DNA from: an uncultured Lysobacterales bacterium
Lineage (GTDB): Bacteria > Pseudomonadota > Gammaproteobacteria > Xanthomonadales > SZUA-36
Assembly: GCA_947258865.1 (NCBI GenBank)
Contig: CAMYKC010000005.1
Coordinates: 15,622 to 51,000, forward strand
Reading direction: 5' to 3'
DNA length: 35,379 nucleotides
Below the pieces are notes generated by a model. That model saw nothing but the letters and a program-made list of their open reading frames with translations. It was not told where the DNA came from and did not search any database. Shown here one piece after another: positions 18,904 to 29,571 of this stretch (within the stretch, counting starts at the first letter, position 1; each line of letters starts with the position of its first letter). Made by a program: the position numbers and the translations under genes.

Positions 18904-20313
18904 ATGAGCGCTGATAAAATTCTGAAAACACTCGAGGAAAAAAAGTACAAGTTCGTGGACCTGAGGTTCTGTGACACGATGGGTAAAGAGCAGCACGTCA
19001 GCCTGCCCGTGAGCGTGGTCGATGACGATCTGTTCGAAGAAGGCAAAATGTTCGACGGCTCCTCCATCGCCGGTTGGAAAGGGATCAACGAATCGGACAT
19101 GGTGCTGATGCCAGACACTTCAACGGCGGTCAGGGATCCGTTCGCGGAGCATAAAACCATGATCATCCGCTGTGATGTGCTCGAACCGAACACGATGGAA
19201 GGGTATAACCGCTGCCCCCGTTCGTTGGCAAAGCGCGCCGAAGCTTATCTTAAGTCCAGCGGAATTGCGGATACGGCGTTCTTTGGCCCTGAACCGGAAT
19301 TTTTTGTATTCGATGACGTCCGCTACGACGTCGATATGCATGGTTGCTCCTACCGCGTCGATTCAGAAGAGGGTGCCTGGAATACCGGAGCGGAATACGA
19401 AGGCGGCAACATCGGCCACCGCCCCGGTGTAAAAGGCGGTTACTTCCCTGTGCCACCGGTCGATTCTCTGCACGATATTCGCAGTGAAATGTGCCAAATC
19501 ATGGAAAAGATGGGGATCGAAGTTGAGGTCCATCACCACGAAGTCGGCACGGCCGGCCAGTGTGAAATCGGCACAAAATTCACCACTCTGACGCGCAAAG
19601 CAGATGAATTGCTCATACTGAAATACGTTGTTCACAATGTGGCGCACGCGGTCGGCAAAACAGCGACTTTCATGCCCAAGCCGCTGGTGGGCGACAACGG
19701 TTCCGGAATGCACGTGCACCAGTCTATTGGCAAAGATGGCGTCAACCTGATGACAGGCGATGGTTACGGCGGCCTCTCTGAAACCGCTTTCCACTACATC
19801 GGTGGAATCTTCAAGCATGCAAAGGCGATTAACGCGTTTTCGAACGCAACGACCAACAGCTACAAGCGCCTGGTGCCCGGATTCGAAGCCCCGGTTATGC
19901 TGGCCTACTCGGCTCGCAACCGCTCTGCATCCTGCCGTATTCCTTTCGTCAGCAACCCGAAAGCACGCCGCATCGAGGTGCGGTTCGGTGATCCCGCCGG
20001 TAACGGTTACCTGACTTTCGCGGCGATGCTGATGGCAGGTCTCGACGGCATCAAGAACAAGATCGATCCCGGTCCTCCGATGGACAAAGACCTGTACGAC
20101 TTGCCGCCCGAAGAAGAGAAACTGATCCCGACGGTCTGTGCGTCACTGGATGAAGCACTTGCTGCACTGGATGCTGACAGGGAATTCCTGAAAGCTGGCG
20201 GTGTCTTTGATGATGACCTGATCGATGGTTACATCGATCTGAAAATGGAGGAAGTAACGAACTTCCGGATGAGCACACACCCGGTCGAGTTCGATATGTA
20301 TTATTCTTTGTGA
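18904..20313 (+). CDS. glnA: Type I glutamine synthetase
   Basis: [22 protein letters not shown]...; '[13 protein letters not shown]', '[16 protein letters not shown]', adenylylation-site context '[11 protein letters not shown]'. ATG at 18904 preferred to the track start 18841, which lies inside the sigma54 promoter region. Confidence 0.97.
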   Translation: MSADKILKTLEEKKYKFVDLRFCDTMGKEQHVSLPVSVVDDDLFEEGKMFDGSSIAGWKGINESDMVLMPDTSTAVRDPFAEHKTMIIRCDVLEPNTMEGYNRCPRSLAKRAEAYLKSSGIADTAFFGPEPEFFVFDDVRYDVDMHGCSYRVDSEEGAWNTGAEYEGGNIGHRPGVKGGYFPVPPVDSLHDIRSEMCQIMEKMGIEVEVHHHEVGTAGQCEIGTKFTTLTRKADELLILKYVVHNVAHAVGKTATFMPKPLVGDNGSGMHVHQSIGKDGVNLMTGDGYGGLSETAFHYIGGIFKHAKAINAFSNATTNSYKRLVPGFEAPVMLAYSARNRSASCRIPFVSNPKARRIEVRFGDPAGNGYLTFAAMLMAGLDGIKNKIDPGPPMDKDLYDLPPEEEKLIPTVCASLDEALAALDADREFLKAGGVFDDDLIDGYIDLKMEEVTNFRMSTHPVEFDMYYSL

Positions 20314-20421
20314 GGTGGCCGGACGTCACTGAGCCTATGCAGGTGAATGTGCCCCGGCAGACCGTAACGCCCTGCAAGGAAGCAGGGTGTGCGGCCTCAA
20401 TTCGTTGAAAGGAGCACTATC

Positions 20422-21015
20422 ATGAACAAAGGAATGATCAAAACTCTCATTTGCCTGCCGTTGTTACTGCTGCCGCTGCTGGCGTTCTCAGAAGGTGAAA
20501 TCTTCAAGGTTGTCGACAAAGACGGTAACGTGACATTCACGGATCAAAGGCCGAATGATGAAGCGCAGCCGATGGATCTGCCGCCCCTGTCAGTGGTAGA
20601 AACCGATATCCAGGTGCCTGCAGCGCCAGCCGAGGGTGCCGGGGCGGCCGTTGCAGAGGAAGACAAGCCACTGACGGCGCGGGAATTGCGACGGAAGTTC
20701 CGTGATTTCCGTATCAGAAGCCCACAACCCGAAGAGACTTTCTGGGGCACGGCAAACTCGGTTGTCGTGAGTTGGGGCAGTTCGCAGCCCATTCCACCTG
20801 AAATGAGCGTAATGCTTTTCGTGGATGGAGAAGGCCAGAAGGCTCCGGCCCAGGGCGGGGTGAATTTGACTCTGGATCGTGGTGAACACCAGGTTTATGC
20901 GGAGCTGCGTGATGCCAGAAACCGCCGTATCGTCAGGACGGAGACGGTGACATTTTTCGTGAAGCAACATTCGGTCAATTTCAACCGGCCGGCGGTTGGG
21001 TCAGGCAACGGCTAA
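20422..21015 (+). CDS. DUF4124 domain-containing secreted/periplasmic protein
   Basis: MNKGMIKTLICLPLLLLPLLAFSEGEIFKVVDKDGNVTFTDQRP: signal peptide plus DUF4124 motif; located between glnA and ntrB. Confidence 0.85.
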   Translation: MNKGMIKTLICLPLLLLPLLAFSEGEIFKVVDKDGNVTFTDQRPNDEAQPMDLPPLSVVETDIQVPAAPAEGAGAAVAEEDKPLTARELRRKFRDFRIRSPQPEETFWGTANSVVVSWGSSQPIPPEMSVMLFVDGEGQKAPAQGGVNLTLDRGEHQVYAELRDARNRRIVRTETVTFFVKQHSVNFNRPAVGSGNG

Positions 21016-21023
21016 TTAGTGGC

Positions 21024-22076
21024 GTGCTCGCCGATCCGGCACAGGCGCTGCGGCTGCTCGATCTGCTGGATACAGGGGTTATCGGGCTGGATGGCACTGG
21101 CCGGATACAGTTCATGAATAGCGCAGCCGAGCACTGTTTGCTGGTCAGCCGGGACCGGGCCGATGGACGGTACATTGGCGAGGTAGCTGACATTCCCCGC
21201 GAACTTCGGGATGCCATTCTGCAAATGCCGGACGACAGCCAGGGCATTCGGCTACATGAATTAAGGATGGGCAAGGGCCTGTACGATTGCACGATTCAAC
21301 TGACCAGGAACAGGAATTTGTTGCTTGAATTTCATAATCTTGAGTGGGAGCAAATGCGGCTTCGCCTGCAACAGCGCGAAGTGCAGACGGGCATGCTCGA
21401 GTTGTTGAGCCGCAACCTGGGGCATGAGGTCAGAAACCCCTTAGGGGGTATACGCGGTGCCGCCCAAATGCTGGCGGACGAGTTGGAATCGGGAGAGTTA
21501 TCCACGCTGGCTCAGCTGATCATGCGTGAATCCGACCGGATCGACGAATTGATTCAGCGATTTGGACAGCCGGATCTGGACCGCAGAGATATCGATCTGT
21601 ATCCATTGCTCGACGAGGCACTGGATCTGCTGGTGGCTGAGTTCGGCGAATCGGTCAAGGTCGAACGGGACTTCGACCCGAGCCTCCCGCCAATCAGGGC
21701 CGATGCAACGGCGCTGCGTCAGGTGATTCTCAATTTGTTGAGGAACGCCTGCCAGGCCGGCGCTCTCGTTGTCCTGATCCGAACACGCGTGGAGCACGTT
21801 AATACCTTGCTGCAGTCAGGCCAGGGCAGCGTGATTCGCCTGGACGTTATCGATAACGGCCAGGGTGTACCTGAATCGCTACGCTCGCTTCTGTTTCTGC
21901 CGCTGGTTACCGGCCGCAGGGATGGCAGCGGCCTCGGCCTGGCGCTTTCACAGCAGATTGCATCCGCACATGGCGGGATGTTGACGTTCGAGCCGCTCGA
22001 AAACGGCAGCCAGTTCAGTCTTTATCTGCCTTTTGGCAAGGAGTTGGGTGATCACAACCGGGCAGGGGCGTCGTGA
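21024..22076 (+). CDS. glnL: Nitrogen regulation sensor histidine kinase NtrB
   Basis: PAS region, H-box 'NLGHEVRNPLGGIRGAAQML', N/G boxes 'NLLRNACQAG', 'DNGQGVPESL', 'GSGLGLALSQQIASAHGG'; GTG start. Confidence 0.93.
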   Translation: MLADPAQALRLLDLLDTGVIGLDGTGRIQFMNSAAEHCLLVSRDRADGRYIGEVADIPRELRDAILQMPDDSQGIRLHELRMGKGLYDCTIQLTRNRNLLLEFHNLEWEQMRLRLQQREVQTGMLELLSRNLGHEVRNPLGGIRGAAQMLADELESGELSTLAQLIMRESDRIDELIQRFGQPDLDRRDIDLYPLLDEALDLLVAEFGESVKVERDFDPSLPPIRADATALRQVILNLLRNACQAGALVVLIRTRVEHVNTLLQSGQGSVIRLDVIDNGQGVPESLRSLLFLPLVTGRRDGSGLGLALSQQIASAHGGMLTFEPLENGSQFSLYLPFGKELGDHNRAGAS

Positions 22077-23506
22077 CGGCAGTAGCTGACATCTGGGTCG
22101 TCGATGACGATGAGGCGATTCGCTTTGTTCTACAACGTGCTTTGCGGCGACGCGGTTTCACCGTTGATTGTTTCGAGAATGTCCAGACGGTCCGCCAGGC
22201 CCTGGAAACCAGTCACCCCCGGGCGTTGTTGACTGACATTCGCCTTCCCGATGCCGATGGCTTGAGCGTGGTGGATACGCTTGTACGGTTGTCCATCGAC
22301 ATCCCGGTCATCGCAATGACTGCTTACTCCGATCTTGACCAGGCGGTCAGTGCATTTCAGAAAGGCGTTTTTGAATATCTTCCAAAACCGTTCGATCTGG
22401 ACCAGGTCATTTCCGTGGTGGAACGCGCTATATCGGTTGAAAAACCCGTGCGCCAGGAATCGGAGGAGGAGGGCGGCAGCCTGCTGGGTGAATCGCAGGC
22501 CATGCAAGAGGTTTTCCGCACGATCGGGCGTCTGTCACGCTCGGATATCAGCGTGCTGATTACCGGCGAAACCGGCAGTGGCAAGGAAGTCGTCGCCGGT
22601 GTATTGCACCAGCATAGTCCCAGGGTGGATGGGCCCTTCGTAGCCATCAATACCGCTGCAATTCCGGCTGAACTGCTGGAATCTGAACTGTTTGGTCACG
22701 AAAAAGGTTCCTTTACCGGCGCTCATTCCCGCCGCGTGGGCCGTTTTGAAGAAGCGGCGGGAGGGACGCTTTTCCTCGATGAAATAGGAGATATGCCTCT
22801 GGCTCTTCAAACCCGGCTCTTGCGGGTTCTCGCCGAGGGGGACTACTACCGGGTGGGCGGACGCGATCTGCTGCAGGCAGATGCGCGGGTCATCGCCGCA
22901 ACCCACCAGAATCTCGAGGAGAAGGTGCGTGCCGGCAGTTTCCGCGAGGATTTGTATCACCGGCTGAATGTCATTCATATCGCTTTGCCGCCTTTGCGGG
23001 AGCGCACTGAAGACATCCCGATACTCGCCCGACGGTTTCTCGTACGTGTCGCTGCGGAACTCGGGCTCGAAGAGAAGCGCCTGCGCCCCGAAACCATAAA
23101 GATCCTCGAATCCTACCCCTGGCCCGGCAATGTGCGGCAACTGCTTAACCTGTGCCGGCAACTGTGCGTCATGTCGCCCGGAGACCAGATTTTTCCGGAA
23201 GACCTGCCGGCAGATATGTTCAGTCGTGTTGACGCGCGTGAAGGCCAGGCTTCATGGTCTGAATCTCTTCGCCAGTGGGCAAGAACGGAGTTGAGTTCGG
23301 GAAATACGGATTTGTTTGGCCGGGCCCAGACAGAGCTGGAACGTGTGCTTATCGAATGCGCCCTGGATCAAACCGGCGGGCAGAGGCAGAAAGCAGCGGA
23401 ATTACTCGGGTTGGGCAGAAACACTCTGACACGCAAACTCCAGAAATTCGACAACGAACGGAATGAAGAAGACCCATACCTCGATCAGGCTGCCGGTGGT
23501 ACCTGA
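22073..23506 (+). CDS. glnG: Nitrogen regulation response regulator NtrC
   Basis: REC + AAA+ + Fis HTH; 'GETGSGKE', '[14 protein letters not shown]', '[13 protein letters not shown]', '[20 protein letters not shown]'; GTG start overlapping the ntrB stop. Confidence 0.95.
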   Translation: MTAVADIWVVDDDEAIRFVLQRALRRRGFTVDCFENVQTVRQALETSHPRALLTDIRLPDADGLSVVDTLVRLSIDIPVIAMTAYSDLDQAVSAFQKGVFEYLPKPFDLDQVISVVERAISVEKPVRQESEEEGGSLLGESQAMQEVFRTIGRLSRSDISVLITGETGSGKEVVAGVLHQHSPRVDGPFVAINTAAIPAELLESELFGHEKGSFTGAHSRRVGRFEEAAGGTLFLDEIGDMPLALQTRLLRVLAEGDYYRVGGRDLLQADARVIAATHQNLEEKVRAGSFREDLYHRLNVIHIALPPLRERTEDIPILARRFLVRVAAELGLEEKRLRPETIKILESYPWPGNVRQLLNLCRQLCVMSPGDQIFPEDLPADMFSRVDAREGQASWSESLRQWARTELSSGNTDLFGRAQTELERVLIECALDQTGGQRQKAAELLGLGRNTLTRKLQKFDNERNEEDPYLDQAAGGT

Positions 23507-23934
23507 AGCCAGAACGTAACGGGTCCGTCGTTGACCAGGTGGACTTTCATGTCCGCTCCAAACTGTCCGGTCGCCACATTTCCCATTTGTGTTTTTGCCT
23601 GGTCTGCCAGGTAATTGAACAGTCGTTCTCCGTCCTGGGGTGCAGCCGCCGAGGTGAAACTCGCCCGGTTGCCCTTGTTCGTATTCGCTGCCAGAGTGAA
23701 CTGCGGCACCAGGAGAAGACGGCCACCGGCCTGCCGGACATCGAGGTTCATCCGGCCTTGCGGATCGGGAAAAATACGGTAGGCAAGAAGGCGTTGCAGC
23801 AATCGGTCTGCCTGAGATTCGGAGTCTCCCTTTTCGACCCCGATCAAAGCCAGGATGCCCGCTGCAATTTCAGCTACGATTTTTCCATTAACATGGACGG
23901 CGGCTTCGGATACCCTTTGTATCAGTGCGATCAT
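23485..23934 (-). CDS. dtd: D-aminoacyl-tRNA deacylase
   Basis: '[57 protein letters not shown]...[24 protein letters not shown]'; Met at 23934 preferred. Confidence 0.93.
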   Translation of the reverse strand: MIALIQRVSEAAVHVNGKIVAEIAAGILALIGVEKGDSESQADRLLQRLLAYRIFPDPQGRMNLDVRQAGGRLLLVPQFTLAANTNKGNRASFTSAAAPQDGERLFNYLADQAKTQMGNVATGQFGADMKVHLVNDGPVTFWLQVPPAA

Positions 23935-24010
23935 AGCGCAAGAGATTTTCTGTTCCTGAGTTTGATCAATTCTATCAGGCTGTGGCCGCCAAAAAGGAAT
24001 CGTCAAGCCG

Positions 24011-24886
24011 ATGATTTATGTCGCCAAGTTCGTATTGTGGCTGTTGAGCCTGATGCCTGCGGGCATGCCCTGGTGGCTCGCTCAAAATACGGCTGGTCTG
24101 TGGATGCGGTTGTCGCCGGTAAAACGCCACACAACGATCCGCAACCTCGAACGATGCTTTCCGGGCATGGATCCGGAGCAACGTGAACAGCTTCAGTGCG
24201 ACAGCTTCAAACATTATGTTTGCTCAGTCCTTGAAACCGGTCACAACTGGTTCTGGTCGCTGGAGAGGCTTCAATCGCAGTGTGACGGGATTGTCAACGA
24301 AGAACTGATTCACAGGAGCCTGGGTGCGGGGCGCGGCGTGGTTGTGCTGGCGCCACATTTCGGTGCCTGGGAATATCTTGGGATGTACCTGCAGAGAATC
24401 CCTGATATCGCAATCCTGTACAAGCCGCCCTCCAATCCGGGACTGGAAAAGGCGCTGTTGCAGAAACGCCGGCGCGGTGGCGCGAATCTCATTCCCGCCA
24501 CTGCTTCCGGACTACGCCGGCTTTATGCGCACATCCGCGCAGGAAAAGGTGCTGGTGTGCTGCCTGACCAGCAGCCCTCCACCGGCAAGGGTCAGTTTGC
24601 CCCGTTTTTCGGCGTCCCGGCTCTTACCGGCGTGCTGGTGCCGCGCCTGGTTCACCGCACCGGCTGTATCGTCCTGGCCAGTGTCTGCGAACGCCTTGAC
24701 AAGGGCCGTTACCGGGTTCACATGCTGCCGGTTGACGAGGAGATCCATTCTAAAGATATCGTCACTTCGATGACGGCAATGAACCGCGCGATCGAAAACT
24801 GCATAGCCATTGATCCGGCGCAATACCTCTGGAGTTACAAGCGATTCAAGACGCAGCCGGAAGGAGAAAAACCTTTTTATCGCTGA
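24011..24886 (+). CDS. LpxL/HtrB-family lysophospholipid (lipid A) acyltransferase
   Basis: 291 aa; '[18 protein letters not shown]' (HX4E motif), '[30 protein letters not shown]', '[18 protein letters not shown]'. Confidence 0.92.
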   Translation: MIYVAKFVLWLLSLMPAGMPWWLAQNTAGLWMRLSPVKRHTTIRNLERCFPGMDPEQREQLQCDSFKHYVCSVLETGHNWFWSLERLQSQCDGIVNEELIHRSLGAGRGVVVLAPHFGAWEYLGMYLQRIPDIAILYKPPSNPGLEKALLQKRRRGGANLIPATASGLRRLYAHIRAGKGAGVLPDQQPSTGKGQFAPFFGVPALTGVLVPRLVHRTGCIVLASVCERLDKGRYRVHMLPVDEEIHSKDIVTSMTAMNRAIENCIAIDPAQYLWSYKRFKTQPEGEKPFYR

Positions 24887-25191
24887 CGCTGAAGGCGCTT
24901 GAGGAAAACAGTCATTTCTTTCTCGGCCTGCTTATCGCCATTCTCGCGGGCGGTTTGGATACCAATGCTCCAGGCTTCAGCCGCTGCTTCGAACTTACTC
25001 GCAGAGTTTCGAATCCTGCCCAGTTCTTTCCAGGCGGCAGCGTAATCTGGATTCATTGCCACGGCAGCCTCCAGGTGAAATTCGGCTTCTCCGAGCGCGT
25101 CGTCTGCCGCCAGTAATCTTGCAAGCATTAGCCGAAGCATTGCGCCGTCACGGGTGGTTCCAACCATCTTTTTGAGGCTTTCGATATCCAT
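24877..25191 (-). CDS. Small TPR-containing protein
   Basis: 104 aa with TPR-like 'ALGEAEFHLEAAVAMNPDYAAAWKELGRI'; 12 bp downstream of trkH. Confidence 0.75.
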   Translation of the reverse strand: MDIESLKKMVGTTRDGAMLRLMLARLLAADDALGEAEFHLEAAVAMNPDYAAAWKELGRIRNSASKFEAAAEAWSIGIQTARENGDKQAEKEMTVFLKRLQRQR

Positions 25192-25202
25192 GCCGGACGG
25201 GA

Positions 25203-26654
25203 TCAGTCGCGCCAGAATGCCGGCGTCAGTAGCCCGAGCAGGGTATAGATCTCAAGGCGCCCCAGCAGCATGGCGACGCAAAGGATGACCTTTGCCGTGT
25301 TGTTCAGGCCAGCATAGTTCGGGCCGGCGTCTCCCAGCGCAGGGCCGAGGTTGGTAATGCAGGCGCCGACCGCGGAATAGGCGGTCTCCGCATCCAGCCC
25401 GGTGGCCGTTAACAGGATGGTCATGACGGCAAAATTTGCAATGTATAAAAAGAAGAAACCCCAAACGGCACTGATCACCGTGTCGGAGGGGCGCTGTCCG
25501 CCGATTTTTACCGGAAAAATTGCGTGTGGATGGATCAGAAGGCGGATTTCGCGGATGGACTGGCGGTACAGCAGGATGACGCGGATGACCTTCATCCCGC
25601 CGGCCGTGCTGCCCGCGCAACCTCCAATGAACGCGATGCAGATCAGCAGTACGGGGAGGAAACCGGTCCAATTGTGGAATGGCGCTGTGGTGAATCCCGT
25701 TGTGGTCATTGCTGATATGACCTGGAACGTGCCATAGCGGAATGATGAAACCAGAGAGTCATAGGTGCCCGTGAAGTACAGGGCGAAGCTCACCAGGATC
25801 GCGAACGCGAACAACAGCGAAGCATAAACTTTCAGCTCGGGATCCATGAAATAAGGCTGTGCGCTGGCGCGCCTCCAGGCGGTGAAATGTAGCGCAAAGT
25901 TGATCCCGGCGATGGCCATGAAGATGCTGGCTACAACTTCGACGGTTGGATTGTTCCAGAACGCGAGACTGTCGTTATGAGTTGAGAATCCGCCGATGGC
26001 GACGGTGCTGAACGCATGGCCCACTGCATCGAACATTTTCATTCCGGCTAACCAGTAGGCGAAGATGCAAGTCACGGTGATGCCCACGTAAATCAGCCAA
26101 AGGGCCTTGGCCGTCTCGGTAATGCGTGGCGTCAGTTTGGCATCCTTCATGGGTCCCGGTGTTTCCGCCCGGTAAAGTTGCATGCCGCCCACGCGCAGCA
26201 TCGGCAGAATGGCGACCGCCAAAACGATGATGCCCATGCCACCCAGCCATTGAAGTTGCTGGCGGTAGTAGAGTACCGCCCTCGGCAGGGCATCGATGTC
26301 GGTCACGATCGTCGCGCCAGTGGTGGTCAGTCCCGACATCGACTCGAATACGGCATCGATATAGGTCAAATTTGGTGAACTCAGCAACACGAAAGGGACT
26401 GCGCCGACCAGAACCAGCGCCAGCCAGGAACTGACCACGATCAGGAAGCCATGGCGCAGACGCAGATCGCGGCGCTCGTTTCTGACAGGGAAATAAATCA
26501 ACAGTCCTGTCAACAGCAGAAGTGCGGCGCTAACCAGGAACAGCGTTGCCGTTCCGTCCTGATAAAACATTGAAACCAGCACCGGAGGCAGCATCATCAG
26601 GCTCGAACCTGCGATCAGGAATCCCACAATACGTTGAACGGCTGAAAAACCCAT
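25203..26654 (-). CDS. trkH: Trk potassium uptake system membrane protein
   Basis: 'LQWLGGMGIIVLAVAILPMLRVGGMQLYRAETPGPMKD', 'TTTGATIVTDID', 'FIGGCAGSTAGGMKVIRV'. Start MGFSAVQRIVGFL at 26654 preferred. Confidence 0.95.
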   Translation of the reverse strand: MGFSAVQRIVGFLIAGSSLMMLPPVLVSMFYQDGTATLFLVSAALLLLTGLLIYFPVRNERRDLRLRHGFLIVVSSWLALVLVGAVPFVLLSSPNLTYIDAVFESMSGLTTTGATIVTDIDALPRAVLYYRQQLQWLGGMGIIVLAVAILPMLRVGGMQLYRAETPGPMKDAKLTPRITETAKALWLIYVGITVTCIFAYWLAGMKMFDAVGHAFSTVAIGGFSTHNDSLAFWNNPTVEVVASIFMAIAGINFALHFTAWRRASAQPYFMDPELKVYASLLFAFAILVSFALYFTGTYDSLVSSFRYGTFQVISAMTTTGFTTAPFHNWTGFLPVLLICIAFIGGCAGSTAGGMKVIRVILLYRQSIREIRLLIHPHAIFPVKIGGQRPSDTVISAVWGFFFLYIANFAVMTILLTATGLDAETAYSAVGACITNLGPALGDAGPNYAGLNNTAKVILCVAMLLGRLEIYTLLGLLTPAFWRD

Positions 26655-26661
26655 CGCAGCG

Positions 26662-28038
26662 TCAGATGAAGATTGCGCCGACCTGGAAGAGGCGTTCCAC
26701 GGCGGCAATCTGTCGCTTATCCGGCACAAAAAGCAGAACGTGGTCATTTTCGTAAATGACGGTGTCATGGTGGGCAATGATCACTTCATCGCCCCGGACG
26801 ACTGCCGGAATGGTCGTGCCAGGGGGCAGATCAATGTCTTCGATGGCTCTTCCCACCACCTTCGAACTTCGCTTATCCCCCAGCGCAACGGCTTCAATGG
26901 CTTCTGCGGCGCCCCTGCGCAGTGAATGAACACGCACCATGTTGCCTCGTCTAATGTGGGCAAGCAGCGCACCGATGGTTACCTGTTGAGGGGAAACTGC
27001 GATGTCGATGGAGCCTGATTCCACCAGATCGACGTAGGCAGGACGATTGATGATCGCGATCACTTTTTCGGCCCCCATCCGTTTGGCCAGCATGGACGAG
27101 AGAATGTTGGCCTCGTCATCGTTGGTCAACACGCAATAGACATCCGTGGTATCGATCGCTTCCTCCCGGAGAAGCTCCTCATCAGCGCAGTCACCAACCA
27201 GGACGATGGCTTTTTCCAATTGTTCCGCGATGAATTCGGCGCGCTCCGGGTCTCGCTCAATGATTTTCAGGTGGTGGTTACGTTCCAATTGCCGCGCCAG
27301 GTTACTGCCAATGTTTCCGCCACCTGCCAGGATGATCCGCCGGATCGGGTTATCCAGGGGGCGCAATTCCTGCATCATGGTACGGATATTGCGCTGGGCG
27401 GCCAGGAAAAACACCGTGTCGTTTTCTTCAATCACGGTGCTCCCATCCGGAATGATGGTCTTGTCCTGCCGGTAAATCGCCGCAACCCGTGCGTCTGCAT
27501 CAGCGGGCATGTGTTCTTTCAGAGTATGTAAACGATGCCCGACAAGCGGTCCGCCGGCATAGGCCCGTGTCGCCACGAGTTGGGCGCGTCCGTCGGCGAA
27601 ATCCAGTACCTGGAGGGCGCCCGGGTATTCGATCAGCCGCGCGATATATTCCGTGACGAGTGTTTCCGGGCTGATCAGGACATCCACCGGGCAGTGTTCG
27701 CGCTCGAAAAGCCGGGGGTTCTCGATGTAATCTGACGACCTGATGCGCGCAATCCGGGTCGGTGTATTGTAAAGCGTATACGCGACCTGGCAGGCAGTCA
27801 TGTTGACCTCGTCGCTGCTGGTCAGCGCAATGACGAGATCGGCATCCTCAATGCCGGCTCTTACCAGCACAGTCGGGTGAGACGCATGGCCGATGACACC
27901 CCGGATATCCAGGCGGTCCTGCAAATCCTTCAAATGCGTGGCATTGATATCGACAACCGTGATGTCGTTTTCTTCACTGGAAAGGCTGTGAGCGACTGTA
28001 GAACCGACCTGACCGGCCCCCAGTATGACGATTTTCAT
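26662..28038 (-). CDS. trkA: Trk system potassium transporter peripheral subunit
   Basis: 458 aa; two Rossmann/RCK-N + RCK-C units 'MKIVILGAGQVGSTVAHSLSSEENDITVVDI' and 'RRIILAGGGNIGSNLARQLE'. Confidence 0.96.
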   Translation of the reverse strand: MKIVILGAGQVGSTVAHSLSSEENDITVVDINATHLKDLQDRLDIRGVIGHASHPTVLVRAGIEDADLVIALTSSDEVNMTACQVAYTLYNTPTRIARIRSSDYIENPRLFEREHCPVDVLISPETLVTEYIARLIEYPGALQVLDFADGRAQLVATRAYAGGPLVGHRLHTLKEHMPADADARVAAIYRQDKTIIPDGSTVIEENDTVFFLAAQRNIRTMMQELRPLDNPIRRIILAGGGNIGSNLARQLERNHHLKIIERDPERAEFIAEQLEKAIVLVGDCADEELLREEAIDTTDVYCVLTNDDEANILSSMLAKRMGAEKVIAIINRPAYVDLVESGSIDIAVSPQQVTIGALLAHIRRGNMVRVHSLRRGAAEAIEAVALGDKRSSKVVGRAIEDIDLPPGTTIPAVVRGDEVIIAHHDTVIYENDHVLLFVPDKRQIAAVERLFQVGAIFI

Positions 28039-29414
28039 TTTCTTTCCCCGCGAGCCGTGGCGGTTTTCGGATCAACACCGAGCGCTCGTAACTTGCGATA
28101 GAGATGAGTCCGTTCCATACCAACGGCGTCGGACAGCTTGCCGACGCTGCCTCCAGCCTCTTTCAATTTGTAAATCAGGTATTCGCGCTCGAATTGTTCG
28201 CGCGCTTCGCGCAATGGAAGATTGAAAAAAGGCGGGTGAGCCGATGTGCCAGGCGCCGGCTCGCTTGGATTCTGCTGCAGAGCTTCTTCCACTTCAGTGA
28301 CCGAAACCTCGCCCTCGGCGCCCAGGACCAGCAGCCTTTGAACGAGGTTGCGCAATTCGCGAATATTTCCCGGCCAGCTGTGATTGCGTAGTCGATTTTG
28401 CGCCCCTACTGAAAATGGCCGGTAAGGCAGGTTTTCAAGGTTTGGGAACCACTCGGCATAGAAGCGGACCAATTCAGGCACGTCATCGGGCCTCTCCCGC
28501 AGCGGAGGTAACTGCAGCGGCAAAACGTTGAGGCGATAGTACAGCTGCTGCAGTGATTCATCCTGCTGCGCGCGGTCCATCAGATCCGGTCCGGCGCTGA
28601 CAATCAACCTGCAGTCCAGGTTTTGCAGGCCGTCACCACCCTCGTGGACAAAGTGTCCGGCCTCGAGAACCTGTTGAATGGACCGCAGGGCTTCGACCGG
28701 AATTTCCTGCAGATCGGGAATAAAAAGCGTACCGCCCCGGGCGCGATCGAATACGCCTTCTTGTCCGTTTTCTTCGAATTCGCCGCCCAGCAGGTAGGCT
28801 CGGCTGTCTTCTGCCGCCAATTCGCAATGGTCCATCGTGACGAATTCACCCACGCGCCCACTGCGGCTGTGGATGAAACGCGCCAGGTTCTCGCGGCCAG
28901 TTCCTTTTTCACCCGTGATAAGCACCGGCAGATTGTTTTGCGATGCCTGTTCGGCATTGCCGCGAAGAACCTGCATCACTGCGCTACTGCCGATCGGTTC
29001 GTTCGCGGCAGGTGGCGGGGTTGCTGCTGCTTTTTGCTTTTTACCGCCGGATTCGAGGGCCTGGCTGACGATCGAAAGCAGCCGGGCGAGCGAGATCGGT
29101 TTTTGCACAAAATCCTGTGCGCCGAGCCGCGTGGCTTCGATGGCGGTTTCCACGTTTCCATGGCCGGACATGACGACGACCGGGCAATCGTGTCCGCCGC
29201 CGGCCGACCATTCCCTGAGCAGCGTGATTCCATCCACGTCCGGCATCCAGATGTCGAGCAGCACCAGGTCAGGTGTGTGTCGAGCATAGGCAGACCGCGC
29301 AGATTCGCCGTTTTCGGCCACAGTCACGCTATAGCCTTCATCTTCCAGGATCTCGCGGACGAGGTCGCGAATATCCGGTTCGTCGTCAACGACAAGTATT
29401 TGCGATTTGGACAT
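28035..29414 (-). CDS. NtrX-like response regulator (NtrC family, degenerate AAA+)
   Basis: REC domain 'VVDDEPDIRDLVREILEDEGYSVTVAENGESARSAYARHTPDLVLLDIWMPDVDG', AAA+ region, Fis HTH 'GKLSDAVGMERTHLYRKLRALG'; paired with an NtrY-like kinase. Confidence 0.9.
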   Translation of the reverse strand: MSKSQILVVDDEPDIRDLVREILEDEGYSVTVAENGESARSAYARHTPDLVLLDIWMPDVDGITLLREWSAGGGHDCPVVVMSGHGNVETAIEATRLGAQDFVQKPISLARLLSIVSQALESGGKKQKAAATPPPAANEPIGSSAVMQVLRGNAEQASQNNLPVLITGEKGTGRENLARFIHSRSGRVGEFVTMDHCELAAEDSRAYLLGGEFEENGQEGVFDRARGGTLFIPDLQEIPVEALRSIQQVLEAGHFVHEGGDGLQNLDCRLIVSAGPDLMDRAQQDESLQQLYYRLNVLPLQLPPLRERPDDVPELVRFYAEWFPNLENLPYRPFSVGAQNRLRNHSWPGNIRELRNLVQRLLVLGAEGEVSVTEVEEALQQNPSEPAPGTSAHPPFFNLPLREAREQFEREYLIYKLKEAGGSVGKLSDAVGMERTHLYRKLRALGVDPKTATARGERK

Positions 29415-29571
29415 CGGGTATCTGGTCTGTTGCTTTTGCGCAACATCCTACTCCAATCAATTGCGTCTTGCTTCCCTTCTTTGGCCAGCATTTGAAATCG
29501 GCAACACTTGGCGGCATTTGTCTGGCCAGATCCCCGGCGTGTCCGGCCGGTAAGTCCGCGAAATCCGAGCT

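Noticed and set aside
20370-20387. CCCTGC-AAGGAA-GCAGGG hairpin after glnA
   Set aside because: Stem-loop without a T-tract; may be a weak attenuator or processing site but there is not enough evidence to call a terminator.
28623-29495. 290-aa plus-strand ORF antisense to ntrX
   Set aside because: Shadow of the NtrX-like coding frame; no domain recognised.
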